DNA of 64,000 bases, from positions 496,001 through 560,000 of the forward strand of contig NZ_JACHOT010000001.1 of NCBI RefSeq assembly GCF_014200015.1. The letters run 5' to 3'. The position numbers and the translations under genes were made by a program. The stretch comes from Aminobacter niigataensis. Its GTDB lineage: Bacteria; Pseudomonadota; Alphaproteobacteria; Rhizobiales; Rhizobiaceae. Below are positions 1 to 10,467 of the stretch, in pieces (position 1 is the first letter of the stretch; each line of letters opens with the position of its first letter). The notes under the pieces were generated by a model. That model had not been told where the DNA came from and made no database searches. It saw only the letters and a list, made by a program, of their open reading frames with translations.

Positions 1-623
1 TCCACCGCCAGGCGCGCGACAACCCGATCATCCGGCTGGCGCTCGACGTGCGCGAGGGCCGCGAGTTCATGCGCGGCGACTACGGCACTGCCCAGGTGAT
101 CGGCAAGGAAGATGTGAACCAGGATCTGGTGCTGGGCGCCGACCAGGTTCTGGTCGGGACCAACCGCACGCGTCGGCGCTACAACCAGAGGCTGCGCGAG
201 CTCAAGGGTTTTACAGCCGGCTACCCGCAAGCTGGTGACAAGCTGGTTTGCCTGCGCAACGACCCGGCCAAGGGCCTGCTCAACGGTTCGTTGTGGAAGG
301 TGATGACCTCGTCGCGCGAAACGGTGAAGCCAGGCATCAATCTTCTAGTGTCGCCGGAGGAAGACGATCCCGATCGCGGCTTGGCCAAGATCAAGCTTTT
401 GAAGCAGGTGTTCGAGAGCCCGGACGACGAAATCCCCTGGGGTACCAAGAAGCGCTACGACGACTTCGATTATGGCTACGCGCTGACGGTGCACAAGGCG
501 CAGGGCTCGCAGTGGAACAATGTCGTGCTGTTCGACGAGAGCTGGGCCTTCAAGGACACGCGCCAGCGCTGGCTCTACACGGCGATTACCCGTGCGGCCG
601 AACAGCTGACGATCGTTCGGTAG
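1..623 (+). CDS. RecD/UvrD-type ATP-dependent DNA helicase, C-terminal part
   Basis: This is the 3' end of a helicase gene whose start lies before the window; the open frame already runs at base 3. The visible end has a UvrD-like C-terminal domain. The stretch ALTVHKAQGSQWNNVVLFDE is the classic motif with the HKxQG signature of superfamily 1 helicases, and it is followed by LYTAITRA and then the stop. Such C-terminal halves occur in RecD2-like or viral-type exodeoxyribonuclease helicases that unwind DNA with ATP. The Walker A part is outside the window, so the subfamily cannot be fixed. The next gene converges from the minus strand 9 bp after the stop. Confidence 0.85.
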   Translation, partial: HRQARDNPIIRLALDVREGREFMRGDYGTAQVIGKEDVNQDLVLGADQVLVGTNRTRRRYNQRLRELKGFTAGYPQAGDKLVCLRNDPAKGLLNGSLWKVMTSSRETVKPGINLLVSPEEDDPDRGLAKIKLLKQVFESPDDEIPWGTKKRYDDFDYGYALTVHKAQGSQWNNVVLFDESWAFKDTRQRWLYTAITRAAEQLTIVR

Positions 624-632
624 TGCTCGCCG

Positions 633-1505
633 TCAGGCAACGATCTCGAAAAATACGGCAGTCGCATCGTCGCTGACTTTGAAACGAGGGAACTGCTTGC
701 CGTCGGGGTCTTCGGTCAGTTCGATGTGGCGCAATTCTGCAAGCAGCGGAGCAAGGCCAGCAGTGGTTGCGGCGCCGACGAATTCCGCAATGTCGTAGCG
801 GCCATATTGGTCGACGAGCGCGGCGAAGCCGTCGCTGCAGAGCAGACCCCTGGCCGGCAGCGAGGGCTCGAGCCTTTCGGTGACAAGGTGCTCGGCGGCA
901 GACGGCTCGATGCCGAGCGTCCAGACGGAGCCTCCGGTGCGGTTGTAGCCGGCGCGGTGGCGACGCAGTTCTTCGCGCACGCCCGGTGCATCGGCCAACG
1001 CCTGATGGGTGGCAAATCCGCCGGCATGAGCGATAGCCGCACGCGCGCCGTCGCGCTCCTGGGCGGAGGCACCCTTGATGGCGCTGGTGCTGAAGGTGCC
1101 GCCGTCGGTGCCGAGCAGGAACAGCCGGCAGTCGCCCAGGCCGTGGGTGACGATGTCGTCGCCTTCGATGCGGACCATCTGGAAGCTTGCCACCGGCAGG
1201 TTCCATGGCTCGATCGGCAGCGCAGGGGCCGCCTCGTGCACGACATTGGCAGCGCGTTGATTGAGCTCGCGCACGACATCGGTCATGGGGCGGCCGTTGC
1301 GGGCCAGCTCTTCGAACGTGCTCTGGGCAAACCGGGCCAGCCAGGCGGCGTCGGAGCCGTGCAGGCCGAGGAGGCTGTCTCCGCCGAGGCCGGTGGCGCC
1401 GTCGATGACGAAGGCGCATGTGGCGTTGCCGCCGGCGCTGTCCTCGTTCGGGCGGCTGATGGAGCCGGGTGCAGTGATCGAATCTATGATGCGGATGTTG
1501 GGCAT
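633..1505 (-). CDS. PP2C-family serine/threonine phosphatase-like protein
   Basis: A 290-aa protein read from ATG at 1505. It looks like a metal-dependent PP2C phosphatase: an early NEDS segment, a DGATGLGG segment, a central GDCRLFL strand, a SDGFAALVD segment and a terminal DDATAVFFE strand. The acidic residues of these strands normally bind two Mg or Mn ions. A longer frame reaches 1586, but that would overlap the next gene, and the residues before MPNIRIID do not resemble the family, so the internal start is preferred. It is probably cytoplasmic. The target is unknown, and no cognate kinase is nearby. The SpoIIAA-like gene lies just upstream on the same strand. Confidence 0.8.
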   Translation of the reverse strand: MPNIRIIDSITAPGSISRPNEDSAGGNATCAFVIDGATGLGGDSLLGLHGSDAAWLARFAQSTFEELARNGRPMTDVVRELNQRAANVVHEAAPALPIEPWNLPVASFQMVRIEGDDIVTHGLGDCRLFLLGTDGGTFSTSAIKGASAQERDGARAAIAHAGGFATHQALADAPGVREELRRHRAGYNRTGGSVWTLGIEPSAAEHLVTERLEPSLPARGLLCSDGFAALVDQYGRYDIAEFVGAATTAGLAPLLAELRHIELTEDPDGKQFPRFKVSDDATAVFFEIVA

Positions 1506-1552
1506 GATGGAGGCTGTCTGGCGCGCGGCCGTGACTGGAGTATGACCGCAGG

Positions 1553-1951
1553 CTATTCGATCGGGCTTGCGCCAAGCCATTGCCACGCCTTGGCTTCGTC
1601 GGCGTCGGCGAAATGCCTGGTTTCGATCGAGGTGAGCGGCGCAAACAGGCCGACCACCGGTCCCATCCAGGCTGGGCCACCGACCAGCGCATAGCGCCTG
1701 ATGTGATGCAGCGCCTTCATCTTGCCCTTGAAGGTAAGGGGATCGAAAAGCGCCGACCAGTCGAAGCCGTCATATCCTGTCGCGCGCAGCAGAACGTCGA
1801 TCTTGTCGTGGCCTTCATAGGCCGCGTCCAGCAGGCCGTAGGCGTTTTCGATGTCGGCCTGGGTGAAATGGCCGACGATCTCGAAGGCAAAGACCTCGTT
1901 GTTGTCGGTGTCGATGCGCCGGAAAGGCGGCGGGGCATCCATGGATTTCAT
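1553..1951 (-). CDS. SpoIIAA-like (STAS-type) protein
   Basis: A 132-aa protein. The start at 1951 is supported by an AGGAGG ribosome site six to seven bases upstream; the longer frame reaching 2302 runs antisense through pdxJ and is rejected. The sequence ([18 protein letters not shown], later [15 protein letters not shown]) resembles the SpoIIAA-like family of small single-domain proteins with a CRAL-TRIO/STAS-like fold. Members lack a settled biochemical role. It is divergent from pdxJ and lies upstream of the PP2C-like gene on the same strand, a pairing that would fit a partner-switch arrangement, though that is only an inference. Confidence 0.75.
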   Translation of the reverse strand: MKSMDAPPPFRRIDTDNNEVFAFEIVGHFTQADIENAYGLLDAAYEGHDKIDVLLRATGYDGFDWSALFDPLTFKGKMKALHHIRRYALVGGPAWMGPVVGLFAPLTSIETRHFADADEAKAWQWLGASPIE

Positions 1952-2078
1952 TGGTGTCCTCCTCGATGGCCGTCTGGCGGTTTTTGGCCGCAACGTCATT
2001 GGAACACATAAAAGCGCTCTCTGTTCCCGGCCAAGGCGTGTTACGTGCGTTCGTCTCAAGATTTGCCGTGAGTTGCCG

Positions 2079-2819
2079 ATGCCCGCCAAGCTCTCCGTGA
2101 ACGTCAATGCCATCGCCATGCTGCGCAACCGGCGCGACCTGCCATGGCCTAGTGTCACCGGCCTCGGCCGCCTGGCACTTGCCGCCGGTGCGCATGGGCT
2201 GACGGTGCATCCGCGTCCGGACCAGCGCCACATCCGCTTTTCCGACGTGCCCGAGATCCGGGCGCTGATCGACGACGAATTTCCAAAGGCAGAGTTCAAC
2301 ATCGAAGGCTACCCGAGCGAAGACTTCCTCCAACTGGTCGAGAAGCACCAGCCGGAACAGGTGACGCTGGTGCCGGACGATCCGTCGCAGGCGACCTCCG
2401 ACCATGGCTGGGACTTTGCCACCCAGGCGGGTCTGCTCAAGCCGGTGGTGGCACGGCTCAAGAAGGGCGGCTTCCGCGTCTCCCTGTTTGCCGATGCCGA
2501 CCCTTCCAGCGTCAACGCTGCCCGCGACACGGGCGCGGACCGGATCGAGCTGTTCACCGGGCCATACGGCGCGTGTCACGATGATCTAGCCGGGGCAGCG
2601 AAGCAACTGGAAATGCTTGCTAAAACCGCAGATGCGGCAATCGCTGCCGGCCTCGCGGTCAATGCCGGTCACGACCTCGTCGTCGACAACCTGCCGCAGC
2701 TGATGCGCAGCATCCCCAAGCTGGCCGAAGTGTCCATCGGCCATGGCCTGACGGCAGACGCGCTGGAATACGGCATGAGCGGCACGATCAAGCGATATCT
2801 GAACGCCTGCGGGTGGTAG
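2079..2819 (+). CDS. pdxJ: Pyridoxine 5'-phosphate synthase
   Basis: A 246-aa cytoplasmic enzyme that condenses 1-deoxy-D-xylulose 5-phosphate with 3-amino-2-oxopropyl phosphate to give pyridoxine 5'-phosphate, the last ring-forming step of the DXP-dependent vitamin B6 pathway. Family marks are the N-terminal [14 protein letters not shown] strand, the [13 protein letters not shown] segment and the VTLVPDDP segment, ending with [11 protein letters not shown] and [11 protein letters not shown], which bind the phosphates. Length matches the family. The start ATG at 2079 removes about 76 residues of frame that are antisense to the SpoIIAA-like gene. The divergent promoter region lies between 1952 and 2078. 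Confidence 0.95.
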   Translation: MPAKLSVNVNAIAMLRNRRDLPWPSVTGLGRLALAAGAHGLTVHPRPDQRHIRFSDVPEIRALIDDEFPKAEFNIEGYPSEDFLQLVEKHQPEQVTLVPDDPSQATSDHGWDFATQAGLLKPVVARLKKGGFRVSLFADADPSSVNAARDTGADRIELFTGPYGACHDDLAGAAKQLEMLAKTADAAIAAGLAVNAGHDLVVDNLPQLMRSIPKLAEVSIGHGLTADALEYGMSGTIKRYLNACGW

Positions 2820-2851
2820 AAGGCATATGCCGACTGCAAGGGCGGAACATT

Positions 2852-2869
2852 AGCTGTCGCAAAACAGCT
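2852..2869 (+). terminator. Short stem-loop after pdxJ
   Basis: AGCTGT at 2852-2857 pairs with ACAGCT at 2864-2869 around a six-base loop, 33 bases after the pdxJ stop, and is followed by a partly T-rich stretch (TGTTGCTTTTGC). It is a weak candidate terminator because the stem is short and the T-run is broken. Confidence 0.3.
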
Positions 2870-2924
2870 GTTGCTTTTGCGCTGCAGCAAGCGTAGAGCC
2901 CCGCGGCTTCACGGAGAGTTGTCC

Positions 2925-4841
2925 ATGATCGATGCCGGCCCTGACAAGGCGAACGCGAGCGGGCAGCCGGTCCAGACGGACGGTCATTCCCACGACATCA
3001 GGATTCTCGTGCTCGGCGCACTCGGCGTCGTCTTCGGCGATATCGGCACGAGCCCGATCTACGCGTTCCGCGAGGCACTGGTGGCGTCGGCGGGCGGCGA
3101 GGTCGCTTCCCGCGAAGACATTCTCGGCGTGCTGTCGCTCATCATCTGGGCGCTGACCATCATCGTCACCGTCAAATACGTGATGTTCGTGCTTCGGGCG
3201 CACAACCGGGGCGAGGGCGGCACGCTGTCGCTGATGGCGCTGGCAAGGCGCAGCCTGCCCAAGCGCTCGGGCATCATCCTGGCGCTCGGCATGGTCGGCG
3301 CCGCACTGTTCTACGGCGATGCGGTGATCACGCCGGCGATTTCGGTACTGTCGGCGGTCGAGGGCATGAATGTCGTCACGCCGGCGTTCCAGCCTTACGT
3401 CGTGCCGCTGACGCTGGTGATCCTGGCGGCGCTGTTTTCAGTCCAGCGCTTCGGCAGTGGCGGCGTGGCGATCGTGTTCGGGCCGATCACCCTGGTCTGG
3501 TTCCTGGCCATCGGCTATTCCGGCATTGTCCACATAGCCGACGATCCGGAAATCCTGCTGGCGGTCAACCCGATCTACATCGTGCAGTTCCTGGTCAACC
3601 AGCCCGAGGTGTCGTTCGTCACCATCGGCGCGATCTTCCTTGCCGTGACCGGTGCCGAGGCGCTTTATGCCGACCTCGGCCATTTCGGCCGCAGGCCGAT
3701 CGTGCTGGCCTGGCTGTGCATCGTCTTTCCCTGCCTGCTGCTCAACTATGTCGGCCAGGGCGCCTTCGTGCTCTCGCATGACGGCACGGTGGGCCATCCG
3801 TTCTTTGAAATGAACGAGGGCTGGATGCTGGTGCCGATGGTGGTGCTGGCAACGGCCGCGACCGTCATCGCCAGCCAAGCGGTGATCACCGGCGCCTATT
3901 CGCTGACACGCCAGGCCGTGCAGCTCAACATGCTGCCCCGCCTGGTCATCCAGCACACGTCGGAGACGACGCAGGGCCAGATCTACATGCCGCGCGTCAA
4001 CTTGCTTTTGGCTTTGGTGGTGATGCTGCTGGTCGTCGGATTCGGCGAATCGAGTGCGCTCGCCTCGGCCTACGGCATTTCGGTCACCGGCAACATGCTG
4101 GTGACGACGCTGCTGCTTTCGGTGGTGATGCTGCGCATCTGGCGCTGGCGGGTCGCCGCCGTCGTCGTGGCGATCTCGATATTCGGCCTGATCGACATCG
4201 GCTTCTTCGCTTCCAACATCGTCAAGGTGTTCGAGGGCGGCTGGGCATCGCTGGCGGTCGCTTTCACGATCATCCTGATCATGTGGACCTGGGTGCGCGG
4301 CAGCCGCTATCTCTTCGACAAGACGCGCAAGAACGAAATTCCGCTCGACTTCCTGGCTGGCAGCCTGATCAAGAAGAAGCCGCATCTGGTGCCCGGCACA
4401 GCGGTGTTCCTGACCAGCGATCCCGACAGCGCGCCGACCGCGCTGATGCACAGCCTCAAGCACTACAAGGTGCTGCACGAGCAGAACGTCATCCTGTCGG
4501 TGGTGACGGCGCAGCAGCCCATCGTCCCCGACAGCGAACGGGTGAAGATGGAGCAGGTCAACGAGCTGTTCATGCGCGTGAAGCTGAAATTCGGCTACAT
4601 GGAGCAGCCGAACATCCCCAAGGCGCTGGCCATCTGCCGCAAGCAGGGCTGGAAGTTCGACATCATGACGACGTCGTTCTTCCTGTCGCGGCGGTCGCTC
4701 AAGGCGTCGCCCAATTCCGGCATGCCGGTGTGGCAGGACAGGCTGTTCATCGGGCTGGCTCGTACGGCAGCCGACGCGACCGAGTACTTCCAGATTCCGA
4801 CCGGGCGTGTGGTCGAGGTCGGTACCCAGGTGTCGATCTGA
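2925..4841 (+). CDS. kup: KUP/HAK/KT-family potassium uptake protein
   Basis: A 638-aa inner-membrane protein with about twelve predicted hydrophobic helices and a soluble C-terminal tail of roughly 170 residues. It resembles Kup/TrkD low-affinity K+ transporters, which import potassium with protons. The diagnostic N-terminal motif [16 protein letters not shown] is present, followed by the GEGGTLSL loop and [16 protein letters not shown]. The start at ATG 2925 follows a GGAG ribosome site; an upstream in-frame start at 2871 lacks one. Length is typical for the family. It probably has its own promoter in the 105-bp gap after pdxJ. Confidence 0.95.
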   Translation: MIDAGPDKANASGQPVQTDGHSHDIRILVLGALGVVFGDIGTSPIYAFREALVASAGGEVASREDILGVLSLIIWALTIIVTVKYVMFVLRAHNRGEGGTLSLMALARRSLPKRSGIILALGMVGAALFYGDAVITPAISVLSAVEGMNVVTPAFQPYVVPLTLVILAALFSVQRFGSGGVAIVFGPITLVWFLAIGYSGIVHIADDPEILLAVNPIYIVQFLVNQPEVSFVTIGAIFLAVTGAEALYADLGHFGRRPIVLAWLCIVFPCLLLNYVGQGAFVLSHDGTVGHPFFEMNEGWMLVPMVVLATAATVIASQAVITGAYSLTRQAVQLNMLPRLVIQHTSETTQGQIYMPRVNLLLALVVMLLVVGFGESSALASAYGISVTGNMLVTTLLLSVVMLRIWRWRVAAVVVAISIFGLIDIGFFASNIVKVFEGGWASLAVAFTIILIMWTWVRGSRYLFDKTRKNEIPLDFLAGSLIKKKPHLVPGTAVFLTSDPDSAPTALMHSLKHYKVLHEQNVILSVVTAQQPIVPDSERVKMEQVNELFMRVKLKFGYMEQPNIPKALAICRKQGWKFDIMTTSFFLSRRSLKASPNSGMPVWQDRLFIGLARTAADATEYFQIPTGRVVEVGTQVSI

Positions 4842-4890
4842 GGCCTGGACTGAGCACCACTACGGCGAAGTGAAGCATTGCCAAGCACGG

Positions 4891-4919
4891 CCCATCCGTG
4901 AACCTTTGCTGCGGATGGG
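4891..4919 (+). other. Stem-loop in the leader of the flavin monooxygenase gene
   Basis: CCCATCCG (4891-4898) and CGGATGGG (4912-4919) form a perfect 8-bp stem around a 13-base loop, ending 7 bases before the ATG at 4927. The 3' arm and the following GTGG overlap the place where the ribosome would bind. It could be a remnant terminator for kup, although no T-run follows, or an RNA structure that limits translation. Confidence 0.4.
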
Positions 4920-4926
4920 GTGGCGC

Positions 4927-6189
4927 ATGAACGGTCGAAATCTTCACATTGCAATTGCCGGTGCCGGGCCCGCCGGGCTCGCTGCGGCCCTCTACCTGCA
5001 GCGCGACGGCCATCGCGTCACCGTTTTCGAACGCTTTGCCGAGCCGAGGCCGGTTGGGTCGGGTCTTATCGTGCAGCCGACAGGACTGACCGTGCTCGAG
5101 GATCTGGGCCTGCTCGGCGAAATCTCGACACTTGGCAGCCGCATCGACCGGCTGCACGGCACCGATGCCAAGAGCGGGCGCACTGTGCTCGACGTGCGCT
5201 ACGACGCCCGGCCAGGTGGGCGTTTCGGCATCGCCGTCCATCGTGCGGCGCTGTTCGGCACACTCTATCGCGCGGCTCGACGCGCCGGCATCGAAATCAT
5301 TACCGACGTCGAACTCGAGGCGGTGGAGCCTGGCGAGCAGCCGCGGCTGCTTGATGCGGCTGGGCGTGGCCTCGGATCGTTCGACCTCGTCGTGGACGCG
5401 ACCGGCTCGCGCTCCAAGTTGCGCCGCAGCGCGGGCCTCGAAGGCGAGCCGAAACCGCTCGCCTATGGCGCGTTCTGGGCGTCGCTCGACTGGTGTGGCG
5501 AAGGATTCGACGAAAACGCACTGACGCAGCGCTATCGTCGCGCCAGCGTGATGATCGGTGTCTTGCCCATCGGCCGCGCGGAACCGGACGGGCGCAAGAT
5601 GGCGGCGTTCTTCTGGAGCCTGAAGCCGGCTGAGTCCGAACGCGTGCAAGCCCAAGGACTGGCTGCCTGGAAGGCCGAGGTGGCAAGGCTGTGGCCTGAG
5701 TGCCAGGCCTATCTCGACCAGATCGAGGATTTCGATCAGCTGACGCTGGCCCGCTATGGCCACCACACGTTGGCACAACCTGCGGCACGCGGCTTTGCCG
5801 TCATTGGCGATGCCGCGCATTCGACCAGCCCGCAACTGGGGCAGGGCGCGAACATGGCTCTGCTCGATGCGGCGGCACTCGCCCATGCATTGAGGCAGGC
5901 AGGCGACATGGATGCGGCGCTTGCGTTCTATGTTCGGGCGCGACGCTGGCACGTCAGGCTGTTCCAGGCGCTGTCCTTGGCCTTCACGCCTTTCTACCAG
6001 TCGGACTTGCTGCTGTTGCCACTCCTGCGCGATCGGCTGGTGGCGACAGTTGCCAGGATCCCGCCGGCGCCGCAGCTTCTGGCTTCGATCGTTGCCGGCA
6101 CGCTGATCGACCCGTTTGGCCCCGCCGGCCTCAAGGAGACGGATTGGATGAATAGCGGCGAAGAAAGAGCTGTCCGGATCCCGGCTTGA
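4927..6189 (+). CDS. FAD-dependent monooxygenase (PHBH/UbiH-like)
   Basis: A 420-aa flavoprotein. The N-terminus carries the dinucleotide fold IAIAGAGPAGLAAALYL (GxGxxG near residues 10-15) ending with VFER. The second FAD motif, VIGDAAHSTSPQLGQGANMA, lies about two thirds along. This places it among class A aromatic or salicylate-hydroxylase-like monooxygenases that use NAD(P)H and O2; the substrate cannot be read from the sequence. The last third has a hydrophobic patch (LLLLPLL) but no clear membrane anchor. ATG 4927 is chosen; an alternative start at 4915 would add MGWR. No pathway genes flank it. Confidence 0.85.
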   Translation: MNGRNLHIAIAGAGPAGLAAALYLQRDGHRVTVFERFAEPRPVGSGLIVQPTGLTVLEDLGLLGEISTLGSRIDRLHGTDAKSGRTVLDVRYDARPGGRFGIAVHRAALFGTLYRAARRAGIEIITDVELEAVEPGEQPRLLDAAGRGLGSFDLVVDATGSRSKLRRSAGLEGEPKPLAYGAFWASLDWCGEGFDENALTQRYRRASVMIGVLPIGRAEPDGRKMAAFFWSLKPAESERVQAQGLAAWKAEVARLWPECQAYLDQIEDFDQLTLARYGHHTLAQPAARGFAVIGDAAHSTSPQLGQGANMALLDAAALAHALRQAGDMDAALAFYVRARRWHVRLFQALSLAFTPFYQSDLLLLPLLRDRLVATVARIPPAPQLLASIVAGTLIDPFGPAGLKETDWMNSGEERAVRIPA

Positions 6190-6241
6190 GCCGCGCTGCG
6201 GTTGTGGTTACGTTGCGTCACATTCAACCGAGGGGGCTGTG

Positions 6242-7345
6242 ATGTCGGGACTCATGCTGCGTGGAATTCGAAAGGCGGTGGCGGCCATGGCTCTGCTCGC
6301 CCTGGGCTGCATGCCGGTGCTGGCGGATGCGACGGTTCCCACCGCCGACATCGAGGGAGCCGCCGACAATGCGCTTGCCAAACGCTATGAAGGCTCGTTC
6401 ATCGTCTACCACCAGAAGCTCGACTATACGGATTTCAGCGTGCCGCTGGCGCCGCTGAAGGCGGACCCAGATCCGGAAAAGCGCGACAAGAACAACAACC
6501 GGGTGTTCAAGCCGGAGAAGGCGGAAGAGGTCGAGGGATCGCTCACCCGCCTGTTCTATGTGCTGCCGGACGGCCGTTCGCCGCTCGAGGTGCTGCGCAA
6601 CTACCAAGACGTGGTGCAGGCCGCCGGCGGCGAGGTGGTGTTCGAATGCAAGAAGGAGGAATGCGGTGGCGACGCCTCGCGCTCGGCTTCCAGCGGCGGC
6701 GGCGACATGAGCCTGATGATGAACTTCTTCTACGACAGCGACCTCGGCGTCGACGCGTTCTCGAACGCCGCCTGTGTGGCGTCGTCAGGGGTCGCCGACC
6801 AGCGCTATTTCACCGCCAAGGTTCCGCGCGACGGCGGCGACGCTTATGTCACGGTGCAGACCTTCCAGCTGCTCGATGACCTCTACTGCAAGGAGCTGAA
6901 TGCGCGAACGGTTGCCATTGTCCACGTGCTGGAGCCCAAGGCGCGCGACAAGAAGATGGTGCTGGTGGAAGCCGCCAAGATGGCGGACTCATTGTCGACC
7001 AGCGGCGGAATTGCGCTCTACGGCATCTTTTTCGACACCGACAAGGCCGACATCAAGCCCGAGTCGGAGCCGACGCTGAAGGAGATCGCCAAGCTGCTGG
7101 GCGACGATCCGGCACTTGCGGTGGCCGTGGTCGGCCACACCGACAACCAGGGCAAGTTCGACTACAACATCGACCTGTCCAATCGCCGCGCCGCTGCGGT
7201 GAAAGCGGCTCTTGTTTCGCAATTCGGCATCGACGGCGGACGTCTGACGGCGGCAGGCGCCGGCATGATGGCGCCGGTCGCCAGCAACGACAATGACGAA
7301 GGACGGGCCAAGAACCGCCGCGTGGCGCTGGTCAAGCTGAACTAG
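6242..7345 (+). CDS. OmpA-family outer-membrane/peptidoglycan-binding protein
   Basis: A 367-aa exported protein. It begins with a signal peptide (basic n-region, hydrophobic AAMALLALGC core, likely cleavage near VLADA). Residues about 40-250 form a rhizobial-type domain without a recognised name, with paired cysteines. The C-terminal 110 residues are a full OmpA domain (IFFDTDKADIKPES, VVGHTDNQG, LSNRRAAAV, NRRVAL), which in this family binds peptidoglycan. It likely sits in the periplasm or outer membrane. The ATG at 6242 follows a GAGGGGG ribosome site; a GTG one codon earlier is also possible. Confidence 0.88.
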   Translation: MSGLMLRGIRKAVAAMALLALGCMPVLADATVPTADIEGAADNALAKRYEGSFIVYHQKLDYTDFSVPLAPLKADPDPEKRDKNNNRVFKPEKAEEVEGSLTRLFYVLPDGRSPLEVLRNYQDVVQAAGGEVVFECKKEECGGDASRSASSGGGDMSLMMNFFYDSDLGVDAFSNAACVASSGVADQRYFTAKVPRDGGDAYVTVQTFQLLDDLYCKELNARTVAIVHVLEPKARDKKMVLVEAAKMADSLSTSGGIALYGIFFDTDKADIKPESEPTLKEIAKLLGDDPALAVAVVGHTDNQGKFDYNIDLSNRRAAAVKAALVSQFGIDGGRLTAAGAGMMAPVASNDNDEGRAKNRRVALVKLN

Positions 7346-7527
7346 TTTTCGGCACTGCTGAGCAACGTCGGATAGAGGCTGGCGCATAAACGCAGCGTTG
7401 TGCGATTGCGCTGTCACCCGTCTTGCTGGTGGCGGACGGGTGTATCCAAATTTCGTGGCCGACGACAAAATTCGGACATGGGCGAACTTGCCCATTGCGA
7501 GGCCATGAAATTTACGGCATAAGCCGA

Positions 7528-7542
7528 ACCGTAACGTACGGT
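7528..7542. promoter_or_regulatory. Inverted repeat, candidate TetR operator
   Basis: ACCGTA-ACG-TACGGT is a perfect 6-bp inverted repeat with a 3-bp spacer, 46 bp upstream of the tetR start in the 243-bp gap after the OmpA gene. A further half-site-like TACGG follows directly. TetR regulators usually bind such palindromes near their own promoter, so autoregulation is likely. The rest of the gap (7346-7588) holds no other feature I can support. Confidence 0.5.
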
Positions 7543-7588
7543 ACGGCTCTTGTGAGGATAGCCGGACCGAGATCCACGGCAGGCGAAG

Positions 7589-9287
<1,699 letters not shown>

Positions 9288-9313
9288 GAAGCCCTGCAGC
9301 GACAGCTGCAAGG

Positions 9314-9348
9314 AAAAGGCCGGCGGAGCGATCCGCCGGCCTTTTTTT
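9314..9348 (+). terminator. Rho-independent terminator of ilvC
   Basis: A perfect 10-bp stem, GGCCGGCGGA (9318-9327) with TCCGCCGGCC (9332-9341), closes a GCGA tetraloop and is followed by seven T bases. Four A bases precede the stem. It lies 30 bases after the ilvC stop and would end plus-strand transcription before the convergent PilZ gene. Confidence 0.93.
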
Positions 9349-9374
9349 ATTGCTGGTGCCCATGAATTGGTTGT

Positions 9375-9668
9375 TCAGCCGTAGTGCCAGGCCGGTTTCG
9401 GCTCGGTGCCCTCGAACTGCACGCCGACGCGGTCGTTCTTGCGCCAGCGCACGACGGCGCGGTAGCCGATGCCGTCCACCGGAACATAGAGCAGGAAGCG
9501 CTCGGGGACGCGTGCGTCGGCACTGATGCGCAACTCGGCGCCGTTCTGGTGCATGTTGCGCACCGTGACGCTGATTTCGGAATTGGCGACACCGGTAATG
9601 ATGGTGGCGCCCTTGAGCACGCGATTGCGATGCTCGCGCCGGTTGTTGTTTTCTGCGTCGTCGCTCAT
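9375..9668 (-). CDS. PilZ-domain protein
   Basis: A 97-aa single-domain protein. It opens with an RREHRNRVLKGA segment that matches the RxxxR half of the PilZ c-di-GMP-binding motif; the later part has the beta-barrel rhythm of the family (TVRNMHQNGAELRI, similar to the DxSxxG region but with N/Q at the usual D/S positions, and VVRWRKNDRVGVQFEG). The divergent second motif leaves c-di-GMP binding uncertain. It is a stand-alone gene, converging on ilvC. Confidence 0.8.
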   Translation of the reverse strand: MSDDAENNNRREHRNRVLKGATIITGVANSEISVTVRNMHQNGAELRISADARVPERFLLYVPVDGIGYRAVVRWRKNDRVGVQFEGTEPKPAWHYG

Positions 9669-9783
9669 TCGTCAGGTCCATGCGTGTGCGGTCAACGACC
9701 GCGCGCTGCGGACGCCGTAGCACGGACGTGTAAATATGAGGTTTGCCGCGGCGCCGATCTGGCTGGCGCCGCAGCCGAGTGCG

Positions 9784-10299
9784 TCAGCTGTAGGGCGACC
9801 AGCACTGCTGGCGTGGCCCGTTATAGGGCTGGAACGTGTTGTCCCAGGCGCGGTACGAGCGGTAGCGGTCGTAGCACCACCGGACATGCACCGAAGACAG
9901 TCCGCCGCGATAGACACGGCGCGGCTGGACATAACGTGGCTGGTAGTAGCGCGGCTCGTAGTAACGGTAGGCCGGAATGCCGAAATTCAGATAGATCCCG
10001 GTGCCGCCGCGCCAATGGCGCCTGTGCGGACGATTCCGCCAGCGCCAGTCATCACGCCAACGATCACCGCGCCAGTTGCCGTGGCGTCCCCTGTCTCCGC
10101 GCCAGCCGTCGCGGCGCGCGTAGCAGCCAGTGCCGGGCGGGCAGAAATGGCTCTGGGCGGGGATGACATTCGGCACGGCCTGCGGGGCGGTCGAATGCAC
10201 CTGGCCGAAGTTGATGGGGCCGGCCGAAGCCGCCAAGGGCAGGCCGGTGACGAGCCCGAGTGCCACAAGCCCTGAACGTGCGAAGGATGAGAGTTTCAT
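9784..10299 (-). CDS. BA14K-family secreted protein
   Basis: A 171-aa exported protein. The start at 10299 follows an AGGAGACCACC ribosome site. Residues 1-27 form a signal peptide (MKLSSFARSGLVALGLVTG, cleavage after ASA). The middle is very rich in Arg, Trp, Gly and Tyr (repeated WRGDR, RYYEPRYYQPRYV). The C-terminus has the BA14K signature: WCYDRYRSYRAWDNTFQPYN, then GPRQQC. The family is typical of Brucella and rhizobia and was first noted as an immunoreactive, lectin-like protein of Brucella. It has a monocistronic look, with a 168-bp gap before the divergent EEP gene. Confidence 0.85.
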   Translation of the reverse strand: MKLSSFARSGLVALGLVTGLPLAASAGPINFGQVHSTAPQAVPNVIPAQSHFCPPGTGCYARRDGWRGDRGRHGNWRGDRWRDDWRWRNRPHRRHWRGGTGIYLNFGIPAYRYYEPRYYQPRYVQPRRVYRGGLSSVHVRWCYDRYRSYRAWDNTFQPYNGPRQQCWSPYS

Positions 10300-10467
10300 G
10301 GTGGTCTCCTGATATCCGAATCCCAAAGGCTCCATGCCCCCAAATTTCGATGGAGATAGGGCATTTTCTGCCTTTCAGCCTGAACGGGAAATGAACAATG
10401 CAGCTTCCCTGTGGGCTTGTGATTGGGCTCTTGTGTTTGACCCGACATGAAGGCAATGCTCGCGGTC

